Of a stretch of 64,000 nucleotides of DNA, positions 62,261-64,000 are shown piece after piece. A model generated the notes under the pieces. The model saw only the letters and a list, made by a program, of their open reading frames with translations, was not told the origin of the DNA and made no database searches. Numbering within the stretch: the stretch's first letter is position 1; each line of letters opens with the position of its first letter. The stretch is from positions 13,020,001 through 13,084,000 of the forward strand of contig CM114275.1 in assembly GCA_050084515.1 (NCBI GenBank), in the 5' to 3' direction. The position numbers and the translations under genes are program-made. This stretch comes from Blasia pusilla (lineage: Eukaryota; Marchantiophyta; Marchantiopsida; Blasiales).

Positions 62261-64000
62261 ATAAGTTCTCTAAAGAACTATCCTTGTAGTTCTCTATCTT
62301 CAACTCGAAACAAGGTATAAATAAAATCAAGACTAAGTTCTAAAATAGGCACTAGAAGTTCTATAGAAACAAACAATGTACTTTTACTAGAAGTGTCGTA
62401 TAAGGGAAGGTACTACAATAACAATTAAAATATAAATATAAATTTGATTGATGCATAGTTATAGAAATATCTTAAATTATTGTATGGTTTATTTTTAAAT
62501 ATAATTATGTTAAAAGAATTTTCAATACATATTACGAATACATTGTACAAATAATATATATTTTCTTCCCACTAAATCATAAACATAGAATTTCTTCCCA
62601 AATATTTCCATAGAATGCATGGCAAAAGCAACTCACCACTTTTTTACCAACATAGGTTTGTTGCGTTTAGGGTTCACCAAATCCCCAATTTCCAGTGCAT
62701 TTTTCAAGTTGCGAACTAAAACAATATTTGTAAAAGTTTTGGCCCCGTGCGTTGCACCATTCCCCAATACGAGGGACCGCTTAGGCAGAACAAGTCCTTA
62801 CTCCTTAGATTCCAGTCCGACGCATTTGACGTAGGGCGGTTCCGACGGTAAGAGTCCTAGAAAAGAATTGAAGGGCCCCGGTGCATGGCCGGGTGGCCAC
62901 CGCCTCACGAGAAATCTGCACCGAATGAGCCGGTGAAGGAGATGCCGGACAGGGTAGCAATGCAGAACTCCGGTTACTCTCCTGATCCTGGAATGTGCAA
63001 ATCTATGGACCATCAGATACTGTAGAGATTCTCCGAGAATACATGCGGACCATTGGTAAAATTTAGTGGGAGCATCCTTGACGAGTAAATGTAGCCGCTT
63101 GAAACTTGCCGACTTTCTCTGTAGAGCGTATCTGGAAACCGGTTCATACACTAGAATCACCGGCTCCGGCCGTAAGACACCGGTGACGTACTGGTTCCCG
63201 AACCCGGCGCAGCATGGAGCAGCTTTATACGACCGATCTTTGTCGATTCCCGGGATTCGTGGACAATGTCAATCCCCGCGTTTCGGGTTCCCTAAGGCCG
63301 TTGCGCCCTTTCTTGTCAAATCAGGTGACCAATCTCAGGGGTCGATTCCATGGGCGATTGAATATCCGACGGTTTAGATTTCAGGGACCAAAGAGTGGTC
63401 CTTGGTCCTTATTCGCCGTAAAACTCACGGCGCGAAATAGCAAGGATCGTCCTTGGTCGGGGAAGGACTCCAGCCGGTTCACAGAATTGCCGATACCCGG
63501 TTCACTATCCGTCATCTCCGTCCACTTTATCACGCACTCTTCGTCGGAAACCGGCACACCTTACGTGACCGCAGGTGAAATTGCCATCTGTCTTGCAAAA
63601 CCAAGTACTGGACCTTCGGACTGGGACCCACGAGACCTTTGGCACCGGGCTCCACCTGCAACTTGAAAAAGTTCAACGTTCAGCGGGGTCAGTCCGCAAC
63701 AAAAGTCCCTCGAGTAAGACAAGAGAGAGCGATGGATTTCTCGCGCACGGAGGTGTAGTCCGGGTGAGGCCTACTGTTTAGGGTCAGAAATTAGAACCCG
63801 CCGGAACTCATCTGTCCAGGACTCCAGGCGGTCAGAGCTGCATTCCCGTGTTTTCTGCACCGGTGCTTCACTGCTTCTCGCGGCGGAATCTCGCCACCGA
63901 AGTTAGTCTCCGCTGGATTCGGCTCGACAAAAGTGCGCAGTGACCATCGAGCAGCGGTTTTCCCTGGTCACGGGATCGACCCCGGGTCGTGGATTTCGTT
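62261..64000. other. unassigned tail, GC-richer from about 62.8 kb
   Basis: AT-rich to about 62.6 kb, then clearly GC- and CpG-richer to the window end, similar in character to 3.2-3.8 kb beside HYPK. It may be the promoter or exons of a gene extending past the window. No frame or splice pattern could be matched to a known protein. Confidence 0.35.

Overview
The window looks like nuclear DNA of a land plant. Two single-copy host genes with GT-AG introns lie in AT-rich DNA filled with decayed transposons. The first gene encodes a HYPK-like protein (3818-5293, 4 exons). The second encodes folylpolyglutamate synthase (20461-27134, about 16 exons). Their protein sequences, the intron density and the mix of transposons (copia, Ty3/gypsy, LINE, Helitron) fit a plant. 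A non-seed plant is possible, but I cannot prove the lineage from the sequence.

Layout: 0.2-2.4 kb holds a broken Helitron helicase (+), followed by HYPK. From 5.3 to 11.8 kb nothing is recognised. A long hairpin sits at 11.76-11.88 kb, next to a complete but dead Ty1/copia element on the minus strand (11893-17163). FPGS follows, preceded by a GC-rich promoter. A 210-bp non-autonomous Helitron lies at 29022-29231. From 29.9 to 58.7 kb there is a cluster of one unusual Ty3/gypsy family: copy M (minus, 29892-39873), copy P (plus, 43369-52668) and copy T (minus, 43246-57858). P lies inside T, and T lies inside a LINE. A small further fragment is at 58.5-58.7 kb. A second Helitron helicase remnant (-) at 61.2-62.3 kb and an unassigned GC-richer tail close the window.

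The main discovery is this Ty3/gypsy family. The coding order is gag (CCHC knuckles), protease, a C5-cytosine DNA methyltransferase domain, reverse transcriptase, RNase H, integrase and a C-terminal PHD finger. The element therefore carries both a DNA-methylation writer and a candidate histone reader.

Its ends are also unusual. Instead of two identical LTRs the integrated copies read A1 - internal - B1-A2-B2. This is a split direct repeat, with TGTC/GACA-type termini and a 2-nt spacer at the B1/A2 junction. The primer-binding site is not tRNA-like. It is complementary to a segment about 32 nt downstream of the LTR TATA box, which suggests Tf1/sushi-like self-priming. The differing T copy keeps the complementarity through paired changes. 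All three copies are inactivated by stops, frameshifts and deletions, but the breaks differ between copies, so the ancestral layout can be read by comparison.
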